34,849 bases of DNA. It comes from Tautonia sociabilis (GTDB taxonomy: Bacteria > Planctomycetota > Planctomycetia > Isosphaerales > Isosphaeraceae). Each line of letters opens with the position of its first letter. The stretch's first letter is position 1. The stretch lies in contig NZ_RYZH01000061.1 of the NCBI RefSeq assembly GCF_003977685.1, positions 1 to 34,849 of the forward strand, given 5' to 3'. The notes below the pieces were generated by a model. The model saw nothing but the letters and a program-made list of their open reading frames with translations. It was not told the origin of the DNA and did not search any database. The position numbers and the translations under genes are program-made. Positions 25,123 through 32,742 of the stretch are shown here, piece by piece.

Positions 25123-26307
25123 ATGGCCACCGGCCTGAGCGAGCATCCCGTGACGGTCCTGCTCATCGACGACCAGCCGCTGATCGGCGAGGCGGTCAAG
25201 CGGATGCTTGTCGACGAGCCGGGGCTGGCCTTCTTCTACTGCAAGGATCCGGCCAAGGCGCTGGAGATGGCCGTGTCCGTCCGGCCGACGGTGATCCTCC
25301 AGGACCTCGTCCTGCCGGGGGTCGACGGCCTGGACCTCGTGAAGGAGTACCGGCAGCATGAGGCGACTCGGGACGTGCCGGTCATCGTCTTGTCCACCCG
25401 GGAAGAGCCGAAGACCAAGGCCGACGCCTTCGCCCTGGGGGCCAACGACTACATTGTGAAGCTCCCCGACCGCCTCGAGCTGGTGGCCCGGATCCGGCAC
25501 CACTCGAAGGGCTATATCAACCAACTCCAGCGCGACGAGGCGTACCGGGCGCTGGTCGCCAGCCAGCAGGCACTGGCGCACGACGTGGACGAGGCGGCCC
25601 GCTACGTCCAGTCGTTGCTTCCCGAGCCAATGGACCGCGGTGCAATCCGGGCCGACTGGGTATTCATTCCCTCGGCGGCGCTGGGGGGAGACACCTTTGG
25701 CTATCATCAGGTCGACGACGACCACCTTGCCTTCTACCTGATCGACGTGGTCGGCCACGGTGTGGGGGCGGCGTTGCTGTCGGTGTCGGTGCTCAACGCC
25801 ATCCGGTCGCAGTCGCTGCCTCAGGCCGATTTCCGAGAGCCGGGACAGGTCATCACCGCCCTGAACGAGCGGTTCGAGATGTCTCGGCAAGCGGACAAGT
25901 ACTTCACGGCCTGGTATGGGGTGTACAACCCAAAGACCCGCACCATCCGGTACTCCGGCGGAGGGCACCCGCCAGCCCTGCTCATCCCCGACGAGGCGGG
26001 AGAGACGATCCTGCTCGAGGCCACCGGGCCGATGGTCGGGGCCTTCGACGGTCTGGTGTTCGAGACCCGGGAGCAGCGGGTCGACGCCCCTTCCCGCGTC
26101 TTCCTCTATAGTGACGGCGTTTTCGAGATCGAGCAGGTCGACGGCGAGCGCTGGCCGTTCCAGGAGTTCCTCGGCTACATGGCCGGGCTGGCGAGGTCGG
26201 GCGTGCCGGACATGGACCCCCTAGTGTCCCACATTCGGACCATCTCCGGGAAGTCGGGCTTCGACGACGACTTCTCGATCGTCCGCCTCCACCTGATTCC
26301 GGAATGA
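25123..26307 (+). CDS. Receiver-PP2C/SpoIIE protein phosphatase response regulator (RsbU-like)
   Basis: A 394-residue two-domain regulator. Receiver domain 10-128: acidic pair Asp16-Asp17, phospho-acceptor Asp61 (VILQDLVLPG) and Lys113. A helical linker (129-170) carries YVQSLLPEP, typical before SpoIIE domains. The phosphatase domain (about 171-393) has the metal motifs GGDTFGYH (188-195), DVVGHGVGAAL (208-218), SGGGHPPALL, LFLYSDGVFE and a terminal GFDDDFSIV. Phosphorylation of Asp61 probably switches dephosphorylation of an anti-sigma-factor antagonist in a partner-switching cascade. No antagonist or anti-sigma gene is adjacent. A histidine kinase operon lies nearby and could supply phosphate (inference). 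The ATG at 25123 has GAGG six bases upstream. Confidence 0.93.
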   Translation: MATGLSEHPVTVLLIDDQPLIGEAVKRMLVDEPGLAFFYCKDPAKALEMAVSVRPTVILQDLVLPGVDGLDLVKEYRQHEATRDVPVIVLSTREEPKTKADAFALGANDYIVKLPDRLELVARIRHHSKGYINQLQRDEAYRALVASQQALAHDVDEAARYVQSLLPEPMDRGAIRADWVFIPSAALGGDTFGYHQVDDDHLAFYLIDVVGHGVGAALLSVSVLNAIRSQSLPQADFREPGQVITALNERFEMSRQADKYFTAWYGVYNPKTRTIRYSGGGHPPALLIPDEAGETILLEATGPMVGAFDGLVFETREQRVDAPSRVFLYSDGVFEIEQVDGERWPFQEFLGYMAGLARSGVPDMDPLVSHIRTISGKSGFDDDFSIVRLHLIPE

Positions 26308-26541
26308 TCGGCGGCTCGGCTTCCGTTCGCCTGCCGCTCTCGGTGGGGTGGAGAAAATCGGCCCTCCAACGGGAAGGTGGCCTCGACTCTCGTGAATTCC
26401 ACTGGCCTGTTCATCCGTCCCGACAGGATGAGCGCCGATCCCCCCTGCCACCTCCCAGGCCGATGAGCGATCTCCGGGCTCGGAGGCCAGTCGAGCGGAG
26501 CTGCACCCGTTGCCGTTTGTTGGCTTCCGGCTCGAGCAGTC
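26308..26541. other. Spacer before the chemotaxis gene remnants
   Basis: About 230 bases follow the phosphatase gene with no recognisable frame. Methyl-accepting protein sequence begins abruptly near 26542, so the missing front part of that gene was lost here or deleted. Confidence 0.4.
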
Positions 26542-26757
26542 GTCAAGGGGGTTGAGGAGGCGACCGGCCGGATCTCGAAGATCGCGCAGACGACCTACGA
26601 GCAGTCCGAGTCGGCCGCCGAAGTGACCAAGGCGATCCAGGATGTGTTCGGGATCACCGAGACGTACGCCTCCAGCGCTGAGGAGCTCTCGGCCAGCGCC
26701 GAGCAGCTCGGGGCGCAGGCGGAGTCGCTTCGCCAGGCGGCCTCCGGCTTCAAGGTG
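26542..26757 (+). pseudogene. Remnant of a methyl-accepting chemotaxis protein (C-terminal end)
   Basis: Read from GTC at 26542, the frame gives about 70 residues typical of the end of an MCP signalling domain: VVKGVEEATGRISKIAQ, then YEQSESAAEVTKAI, SAEELSASAEQL, AESLRQAASGFKV. The pattern of Ser/Ala/Glu heptads and the closing GFKV match the end of these coiled coils. An in-frame stop at 26464 and unrelated sequence in between show that the sensor, membrane and hairpin-tip regions are missing. The frame continues without a stop into the CheR-like remnant, so the original stop codon has been lost or the two have been fused. It cannot function as a receptor. Confidence 0.75.
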
Positions 26758-26859
26758 AGTCTCAGGCTTGGCCGGCAAGAAGCTGCCGAACTTGGGCCGG
26801 GTGCGGACCCGAGGCCGACGCTCCCCTGGTCCCCACCTCCTCCCGTCGGGCTTCCCGCC

Positions 26860-27447
26860 ATGAATCAGGATCTGCTGCCTGACAACCTGTTCGCGAAGTG
26901 CCGGGTGTTGAATTACCCAGACACGGTCATCCGCACCCCGGAGACGGGGCGCGTGATGCGCTCCCACCGCATCCGGAGGAGGGTCCAGGCCACCGGCGCC
27001 TCGGGGTTCGCCGACTACTTCACCCGGCTCTCGGCGGGAGGCGACCGTGACGAGTTCTCCGCCTACATCGACGCCGTGACCACGAGGGAAAGCTATTTTT
27101 TCCGAAACGCCCAGCACTTCCAATGGCTGGCCGAGGGTTTGGCGCCCGCGCTGGTCAAGCAGGCCCGAGCGGGGTGACATCCAAAGCGGATCTCGGTCTG
27201 GTCGGCGGCCAGCCGTGGGGGAGACGAGCTGGACTCAGCCCTGATCACTCTGGCTGAGGATCACGAACTGCCGTTAGCTTGGCAACTGCTGGCGCTTGGA
27301 ATCGACATCAGCGGTGCGGCCCTGGCCTTGGCCCGCAAGGCGATCTTCAGCAAGCGGTCGCTGTGATCGGTGCCGCCGGGGTTTCGCAAGCGGTGGTTCG
27401 CCTTCTCCGAATCGGCGGGGCGCTGGGCGCTTGCCGTTCGCGATGAT
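26860..27447 (+). pseudogene. cheR: Broken cheR gene (chemotaxis protein methyltransferase) with two in-frame TGA codons
   Basis: From the ATG at 26860 the frame reads as CheR: the N-terminal helical part (RSHRIRRRVQATG, FADYFTRLSAGG), then the hallmark DAVTTRESYFFRNAQHF (about 69-85). A TGA at 27175-27177 interrupts it. The same frame then continues with the SAM-binding part: ISVWSAASRGGDELDSA, LGIDISGAALALARKAIF, SKRSL. A second TGA at 27364-27366 precedes SVPPGFRKRWF, again CheR-like (normally RSLRxVPP). Similarity fades after about 27440, and the C-terminal third is absent. Intact CheR methylates receptor glutamates. Both stops sit where Arg would be natural and could each be a CGA to TGA change. 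Substitutions in the SAM motif (normally SAACSxGEEPYS) fit relaxed selection. Confidence 0.8.
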
Positions 27448-27863
27448 CGACCAGGCCAGCCGGAGCGACCGGATCGTGCTGGTCGAGACGAGGTTCGCGA
27501 TCGACGGGAACCGGAACAACTGGGAGCTGCTGATCGTTCCGCCGGTTCGGGGGCTTCCTCGGCTGGGAGTGGCAACAGGTGGCCGCGAACTGGACAGAGC
27601 GGAAGCGATCCAGGGCCAGTCGAGAGCGGGGCGGAGGGGGCTCCCCTGCCGCCGTCGATCACTGTGATGATCGGCCGATAGGCCGTAACCTGGGCCCCGA
27701 CGGTCCTTCGGACGCTGCTGGATTGGGGAGGGCAGGGGCGAGCCCCGAGGCGGACCGGGGAGCGTCGACTTGAGGCCACGACCGAGGCGACGCCCGGTCG
27801 TTCACGGGATCGTGCATGTTCTGAGGCTCGCGGCCTGATCCAAAGCGGGGCGAGGGCCGGCGA
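27448..27863. other. Degraded stretch between the cheR remnant and the phosphorelay operon
   Basis: About 415 bases without an intact gene. A short plus-strand frame starting at ATG 27442 reads protein-like for about 45 residues (MIDQASRSDRIVLVETRF, WELLIVPP) but matches nothing recognised; it may be debris of another lost gene. A hairpin near 27778-27801 probably ends the minus-strand operon. Confidence 0.4.
27778..27801 (-). terminator. Hairpin downstream of the phosphorelay operon
   Basis: ACGACCG (27778-27784) pairs with CGGTCGT (27795-27801); inside, GGC and GCC pair around GAC with one bulged A, giving a 10-pair stem. It lies 62 bases past the end of the ANTAR gene. No T-run follows on the minus strand, so it may need Rho or serve as an mRNA 3' end. 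Confidence 0.45.
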
Positions 27864-28454
27864 TCACGGGTTGCCCAGCGCTTCCTCGGCGGTGAGGATC
27901 ATCCTCGAGAGCTCGATGAGCTTGAGGTTCTTCTCGCTGGCGAGCTTCTGGAGGCGGCGGAACGAGGCGGCCTCGTCGAGGCCGGAGCGCTTCATCAGGA
28001 CCCCCTTGGCGCGCTCGATGATCTTGCGGTCCTCGAGCGCCTGGCGGAGGTCGGCGGCCTCTCGGCGGAGGGCCTGGAACTGCTCGAAGCGGCGCAGGGC
28101 GATGGCGATGGCGGTTTCGAGGTCGGCCTGCTTGATCGGCTTGACGAGGTAGGCGAGGACATGGTCGGTTTCGGCCCGTTTGATCAGGTCGGCGTCGTGG
28201 AAGGCGGAGACGAGGATGATGGGCAGCGGCAGCTCGCGCTCGATACGGGCGGCAGCCTCGATGCCGTCGAGGGACGGCATCTTGATATCGGTGATGACCA
28301 GGTCGGGCCGCTCCTGGAGGCAGAGGCGAACCAGGTCGTCGCCGTCGGCGCAGCAGGCGACGACCTGGTGGCCGAGCACCGGGAGGATGGCCCGATAATA
28401 GTCCCTCATGTCGGGCTCGTCGTCGGCCACGGCGATGCGAAGGGATCGGATCAT
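27864..28454 (-). CDS. Receiver-ANTAR response regulator (RNA-binding antiterminator)
   Basis: A 196-residue protein. Receiver domain 5-118: acidic Asp11-Asp12, phospho-acceptor Asp56 (LVITDIKMPS) and Lys105. A coiled-coil linker (about 122-141) leads to an ANTAR domain (about 138-190) with RKIIERAKGVLMKRSGLDEAA and a C-terminal helix ELSRMIL. ANTAR regulators such as AmiR, NasR and EutV bind paired hairpins in nascent RNA and prevent termination, often after phosphorylation-driven dimerisation. It is the last gene of the four-gene operon; its ATG overlaps the stop of the upstream kinase gene in an ATGA, so translation is coupled. This points to that kinase as its phosphate donor. No target hairpin pair was identified in the window. 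Confidence 0.94.
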   Translation of the reverse strand: MIRSLRIAVADDEPDMRDYYRAILPVLGHQVVACCADGDDLVRLCLQERPDLVITDIKMPSLDGIEAAARIERELPLPIILVSAFHDADLIKRAETDHVLAYLVKPIKQADLETAIAIALRRFEQFQALRREAADLRQALEDRKIIERAKGVLMKRSGLDEAASFRRLQKLASEKNLKLIELSRMILTAEEALGNP

Positions 28455-29941
28455 GTCGGCTCGCGGGGGAGGGTCAGAATGATCTCGGCGCCGGGGCCGC
28501 CGGGGGGGCCCACGGCGATCCGGCCGCCATGGGCCTCGACGATCCTCCTGCAGATCGCCATGCCCAAACCGGTCCCCCGGGCCTTGGTGGTGAAGAACGG
28601 CTCGAAGATCCGCTCGGCCTGCTCGGGGGAGAGTCCAGGGCCATTATCGCGGATCGAGACGCGCAACGCATCCCGGCCCTCGATCTCGTCGGTCCGGCAC
28701 TCGATCGTGATGGCGACGGGGGGGGAAGCGGCGGCCAGGGCGTTCTCCAGGATGTTGCGGAACACCTGGACGAGGCGGAAGGGGTCGAGCCAGCAGGAGG
28801 TGGCCGGGGCGTCGATGCGCTCGATCAGGGAGGCCTCGCGGTCCCGGGCGGCGGGCTCCAGGTAGGACCAGGCCTCGCGCCAGACGGAAGGCAGCTCGAA
28901 GCGGTTGGCCTCCAGTCGGATCGGGGCGGCGTAGCTGCGGACATCCTCGAACAGGTGGTGCAGGTGGTCCTGGGCCGCCTGGGCGCGCCGGATGAGGTCG
29001 AGGGCCTCGGGGCGGTCGTCGACCTTCAGGGCGAGCATCTCCAGGCAGGACTGGCCGCGTTGCAGGGCGTTGCGGCTCTCGTGCGCCAGGCCGGCGACCA
29101 TCTCGCCGATGGCGGCGAGCCGCTCCGCCTGCAAGGCGCGCTGCTGAGCGAGCTTCAGGTCGGTGATGTCGTGGCCGGCGCTGAGGATCGCGGGGGCCCC
29201 GTCGTAGTCCTCCAGCCACCGGGCGTTCCAGACGAGGGATCGGGTCGAGCCGTCCCGGCAGCGGAGTCGGCTCTCCAGGCCGCGCACCGACTCTCCGGAG
29301 CGGAGGCGGTTCATCACCTCCCGGGTCGGTCCCCGGTCCTCCCCTTTGAGGAGCTGGTCGGGGAAGTCTCGGCCGATGACTTCCTCGGCGGGGAAGCCAG
29401 TGAGCCGCTCGGCGAAGGGGCTGAAGTAGACGATGGACAGGTCCGCCCGGGTGATGACGATGACCGACTCGGCCGACTCGACCAGGGTGCGGAAGGCCGC
29501 GTCGCTGCGGCGCTTGGCTAGCCGGAGGTCACGACGCTCCAGGGCTCGGGCGAGGCTGGCTCGGAGGGTGTCCGGGTCGAAGGGCTTGAGGATGTAGTCG
29601 GAGGCGCCGCCTCGGAGGGCGTCGATTGCCCCCCGGATGTCGGCCATGCCGGTGACGACGATCAGCTCGGCGTCGGGGGCCAGGGCCCGAAGCCGGGGCA
29701 TCAGCTCGTGGAAGTCGGCGTCGGGAAGGCGGCGGTCGAGGATCAGGGCGCCGTAGGAGGCCCATCGGGAGGAGGGCCGGTCCAGGGCCTCGGCGGCGGA
29801 GGACGCGGGGTCGACGGCGATCGCGTCCAGTTCGAGGATGTCGCAGAGGTTGGCCCTGGCGTCCTCGTCATCCTCGACAACCAGGACGCGGCGAGGGGCA
29901 GCGGTGCGGATGTCCGTATCCGGTTCCATCGGGGCGGCCAC
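28451..29941 (-). CDS. Receiver-PAS-histidine kinase
   Basis: A 496-residue cytosolic hybrid. Receiver 17-135: Asp24-Asp25, phospho-acceptor Asp69 (LILDRRLPD) and Lys119 (ILKPFDP). PAS 147-262 (FRTLVESAESVIVI, FSPFAERLTGF, a PAC-like end with GHDITDLK). A dimerisation/phosphoacceptor helix follows with His287 in GLAHESRNAL, then an HATPase with N-box FRNILENAL, DNGPGL, FFTTKARGTGLGMAI and GG/GP loops. The receiver in front of the kinase suggests it is itself controlled by an upstream kinase. There is no membrane segment. The start at 29941 is GTG; an ATG four codons later (29929) lies behind AGGTGG and may be the true one. It overlaps the ANTAR gene by four bases and begins four bases after the double-receiver gene. 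Confidence 0.94.
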   Translation of the reverse strand: MAAPMEPDTDIRTAAPRRVLVVEDDEDARANLCDILELDAIAVDPASSAAEALDRPSSRWASYGALILDRRLPDADFHELMPRLRALAPDAELIVVTGMADIRGAIDALRGGASDYILKPFDPDTLRASLARALERRDLRLAKRRSDAAFRTLVESAESVIVITRADLSIVYFSPFAERLTGFPAEEVIGRDFPDQLLKGEDRGPTREVMNRLRSGESVRGLESRLRCRDGSTRSLVWNARWLEDYDGAPAILSAGHDITDLKLAQQRALQAERLAAIGEMVAGLAHESRNALQRGQSCLEMLALKVDDRPEALDLIRRAQAAQDHLHHLFEDVRSYAAPIRLEANRFELPSVWREAWSYLEPAARDREASLIERIDAPATSCWLDPFRLVQVFRNILENALAAASPPVAITIECRTDEIEGRDALRVSIRDNGPGLSPEQAERIFEPFFTTKARGTGLGMAICRRIVEAHGGRIAVGPPGGPGAEIILTLPREPT

Positions 29942-29945
29942 CTAC

Positions 29946-30695
29946 CTATCTCGGCCCGGCGGGGCTCGGCCCGACCAGGCGATCCAACACGTCGAGCAGG
30001 TTGGCCGGGTCGAGCGGCTTGTAGCAGACGGCGTCGGCTCCCTCGGCCAGCGCCTGGGTGATCATCGGATCGCTCTCGGGCCGGCAGCCGGTGATGAGCA
30101 CCGTGCGGGCCTGGGGGTCGACCGACCGGACGGCCCGGAAGACGGTTCCCCCGTCCCCGCCCGGGAGGATCATGTCGATGAGCACGGCATGATAGCGGGA
30201 CTCCGCTAGCCGTCGGGTCGCCTCCTGAGGGTCGTGCGCCAGTCCGACGCGGATGTTCCGGGCTCGGAGCAGGTCCCAGAGGTTCTCGCACAGGTCGCGG
30301 TCGTCGTCGACGACGAGGACCAGGGGCTGGCCGACGGCCTGGTCGATCAGGCCGAGCAGGTTGGGGATGTCCACCGGCTTGCGCAGGACGCGCCAGGTGC
30401 CAGCCGATCGGGCGGCTCGGGCGGTGTCCTCGCTGGCGTAGGCGGTCACGAGCAAGGCGACCGTGCCGGGCTGCCGCGCGCGGAGGTGGCGGTAGAGCGT
30501 TACGCCGTCCATGCCGGGCATCTTGAAGTCGAGCACGGCGACATCGTAGGCCCGGCCCCGAGCCAGGTCGAGCGCCGAACGGCCGTCGTGCGCCACGTCG
30601 ACGCGGTAGCCAAGGTCGGCGAGGATGTCGGAGACGTTGCGGCAGGAGTCGACGTCGTCGTCCACCAACAGGATGGCCGGCGAGGGATCGCTCAT
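29946..30695 (-). CDS. Tandem double-receiver protein
   Basis: A 249-residue protein made only of two receiver domains: 7-122 with acidic Asp12-Asp14, phospho-acceptor Asp56 (VAVLDFKMPG) and Lys106; and 125-242 with Asp130-Asp132, Asp174 (AVLIDMILPG) and Lys226. All catalytic positions are kept in both, so both should be phosphorylatable. With no output domain it must act as a phosphate shuttle, a phosphate sink or an adaptor between kinases. Its ATG overlaps the stop of the globin-coupled kinase gene (ATGA, 30692-30695) and the second kinase follows after four bases. Gene order therefore suggests it sits between the two kinases. Confidence 0.93.
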   Translation of the reverse strand: MSDPSPAILLVDDDVDSCRNVSDILADLGYRVDVAHDGRSALDLARGRAYDVAVLDFKMPGMDGVTLYRHLRARQPGTVALLVTAYASEDTARAARSAGTWRVLRKPVDIPNLLGLIDQAVGQPLVLVVDDDRDLCENLWDLLRARNIRVGLAHDPQEATRRLAESRYHAVLIDMILPGGDGGTVFRAVRSVDPQARTVLITGCRPESDPMITQALAEGADAVCYKPLDPANLLDVLDRLVGPSPAGPR

Positions 30696-31879
30696 GGCTT
30701 CGCACCTCGACTGTCCGTGGACTCCATCAGGACGACGGTGAACGTGCTGCCGACTCCCGGCTCGCTGGCGATGCGGAGGGCCCCCCCGTTCTTCTCCAGG
30801 ATCGCCCGGGAGATGGCCAGGCCCAGCCCCAGGCCCCGGGCCTTGGTCGAGTAGAGCGGCTCGCTCACCCGGTTGCGCAGCTCCGGGCTCATGCCGATGC
30901 CGGTGTCCTCGACCTCCAGCTCGATCGCGCCGTCGGCCGCTCGGCGGCCTCGCAATGCCAACTTACCCCCCTCCGGCATCGCCTCACAAGCGTTGCGGAT
31001 GAGGTTCCCGAGGACGATCTGCAGCTGTGTCGGGTCGACCACCACGGCGAGATCCCCGGGAATAACCACGTCGACCTCGACGTCGCGCCCGGGAGGGTCG
31101 GCCTCCAACGCCTCGGTGACGCAGTCCCGCAGCGTGACCGGGCGAGAATCGGGGGCCGGCAGGCGAGCGAAGCTGGAGAGGGCGGTAATCACGGCGTCGG
31201 CCCGGTCGACCCCCCGGCTGATGCGCTGGAGGTGCTCGGTCTGCTTTTCGGGGGAGGGGGATCGGGCGTGCCGAAGGTAGTAGACCGAGGTCTTCACCAC
31301 GTTGAGCGGGTTGCGCAGCTCGTGGGCAAGACCGCCGGCCACCTGACCGAGCGTGGCCAACCGCTCGGCGCGCTGGAGGCGTTCGTCGCTCTCGGCCTGG
31401 TAGGCGTCCTGGATCAGGGCGAGATCCAGGTCGAGCCGGCGGTAGAGGGAGCGCAGGGCCTCGGCCAGGCGATCGGGGTCGCCGGGCCAGGAGGCCCGCA
31501 AGGCCCGGCAGATCCCGGTGCGGAGGCGGGACATGGCGGCGATCACGTAGACCGGATCCAGGCCGATTTCGGCGTGGCGGCGGCCGATTCGCCAGCATCG
31601 GGCCGCGTAGTCGTCATCCGGGGGCAGAGCGAGGAGGTCGACGAGCCAGTGGCGGAGCGTCGTCTTCAGCCGGGCGACCTGCTCGTCGCCTCCGGTGATG
31701 ACCGAGTCGGCCTGGGGGTGGCGGCGGATCTCGGCGTAGAAGTCGTCGACCAGAGGGTCGAAGTAAGGTTCCAGAGCCGAGGCGATCGAGCGGAGGCGGT
31801 CGCAGTCGGCCCGGTCGTCCCAGTCGAGGTAGCGCTTGATGTCGTGGTGTCGGGAGACAATGCGGTCGACTTCGCTCAT
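30692..31879 (-). CDS. Globin-coupled sensor histidine kinase
   Basis: A 395-residue soluble sensor kinase. Residues 10-165 form a sensor-globin (protoglobin-like) domain: VDDFYAEIRRHP contains Tyr48, a candidate distal heme-pocket Tyr, and WRIGRRHAEIGLDPVYV contains His102 in the HxxIGL motif of the proximal heme ligand. The kinase part has His186 in GLAHELRNPLN, N-box Asn296 (GNLIRNACEA), DTGIGM (325-330) and a GLGLGLA lid. Globin-coupled kinases of this layout bind O2, NO or CO at heme iron and alter autophosphorylation. It is the first gene of the operon, with 155 bases upstream to the DoxX gene. A GGCGCC/GGCGCC stem sits 18 bases before its ATG. Confidence 0.93.
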   Translation of the reverse strand: MSEVDRIVSRHHDIKRYLDWDDRADCDRLRSIASALEPYFDPLVDDFYAEIRRHPQADSVITGGDEQVARLKTTLRHWLVDLLALPPDDDYAARCWRIGRRHAEIGLDPVYVIAAMSRLRTGICRALRASWPGDPDRLAEALRSLYRRLDLDLALIQDAYQAESDERLQRAERLATLGQVAGGLAHELRNPLNVVKTSVYYLRHARSPSPEKQTEHLQRISRGVDRADAVITALSSFARLPAPDSRPVTLRDCVTEALEADPPGRDVEVDVVIPGDLAVVVDPTQLQIVLGNLIRNACEAMPEGGKLALRGRRAADGAIELEVEDTGIGMSPELRNRVSEPLYSTKARGLGLGLAISRAILEKNGGALRIASEPGVGSTFTVVLMESTDSRGAKP

Positions 31880-31897
31880 CGGGGGGCTCTGTCCCGA

Positions 31898-31918
31898 GGC
31901 GCCGGGGGGACGGGCGCC
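31898..31918 (-). promoter_or_regulatory. Leader stem-loop before the globin-coupled kinase start
   Basis: GGCGCC at 31898-31903 and 31913-31918 can pair (the sequence is self-complementary) around a C-rich 9-base loop. It ends 18 bases before the ATG, close to the ribosome-binding region, so it could modulate translation of the whole operon. No clear -35/-10 pair was found in the 155-base leader. Confidence 0.3.
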
Positions 31919-32034
31919 GCGATACGCGATCGGCTCGGCGAGGGCCCGGTGGTTCCCGGCGGGTCGCTCCGAGGTCGGGGCGGGTTGATCGGTTCATGGT
32001 AGCCAACGCCCCCCCGGGTGGGCAACCGGCCGAA

Positions 32035-32694
32035 TCAGGCGCGGGGACGGACGGGAGCCTCGTATTCCCTCCGGTAGTCCTCCTCCCTGGGCTTCCAGAA
32101 CCAGCCGAACAGCAGGCCGTCGAGCGAGAGGTAGTTGCTCGTGACGGGGGAGAGCCAGAGGATTCCCACGTCGGCGATCATGTAAACCATCATGGTCGGG
32201 TACATGTCCCCCTTGCCGAGCACCGTCAGGCCAAAGAGCAGGCTCAGCAGCAGCAGCCCGGCGGCGAAGGAGGAGAGCGTTGTCAGCAGGCCAACGATGA
32301 GCAGGGAGCCGACGGCGACCTCGGCGTACGGGAGCAGCGCCGTGTGGAGGTCGAGCATCGGCTTCAGCTCCCGGGCCAGCCAGGTGTCGGCGAACATGGC
32401 CCGGATCGTCTCGGGATAGCGAAGCGGGGCCGGCTGGGCGTCTTCGCCTTCCGGCTCGGGCTCCGGGGCGGCTTCCCCCGCCGGCGCCCCCTCGACCGCG
32501 GGCAGCGCCTCTTCCTGGGCCGCGACGACCGACGCTCCAGCGTCCCCGAGGCCGAGCAGCCCCATGTCGGACAGCTTGTCGAGGCCGGCGACGAGGAAGA
32601 TCATGCCGAGGGCCCCGCGGAGCAGCAGGGCCGACAGGCTGCGAACGAGATGGCCAGGCTCTCGGCGCAGGGCGATCGACTCGGACGGTCGCAT
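32035..32694 (-). CDS. DoxX-family membrane protein with acidic Pro/Ala-rich loop
   Basis: A 219-residue membrane protein. The first hydrophobic segment (about 18-38) carries RGALGMIFLVAGLDKL, typical of DoxX/SURF4-like proteins. Further segments lie at about 117-140, 143-161 and 168-184. Between segments one and two, residues 55-90 are a low-complexity Ala/Pro/Glu stretch not expected in compact DoxX proteins. DoxX relatives are linked to redox and quinone-related membrane functions, but none is proven here. It lies 155 bases upstream of the globin-coupled kinase on the same strand and 48 bases after coaD. Confidence 0.8.
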   Translation of the reverse strand: MRPSESIALRREPGHLVRSLSALLLRGALGMIFLVAGLDKLSDMGLLGLGDAGASVVAAQEEALPAVEGAPAGEAAPEPEPEGEDAQPAPLRYPETIRAMFADTWLARELKPMLDLHTALLPYAEVAVGSLLIVGLLTTLSSFAAGLLLLSLLFGLTVLGKGDMYPTMMVYMIADVGILWLSPVTSNYLSLDGLLFGWFWKPREEDYRREYEAPVRPRA

Positions 32695-32742
32695 GGGGAT
32701 GGTCCCGAAGGGAGGGCTGGTACGGAAACGGGCTCCGGCGGG

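Noticed and set aside
23464..25968. An 834-codon minus-strand frame opposite the second DUF1501 and phosphatase genes
   Set aside because: It spans two real genes and their spacer, shows no family motif, and its composition mirrors the codons of the sense genes.
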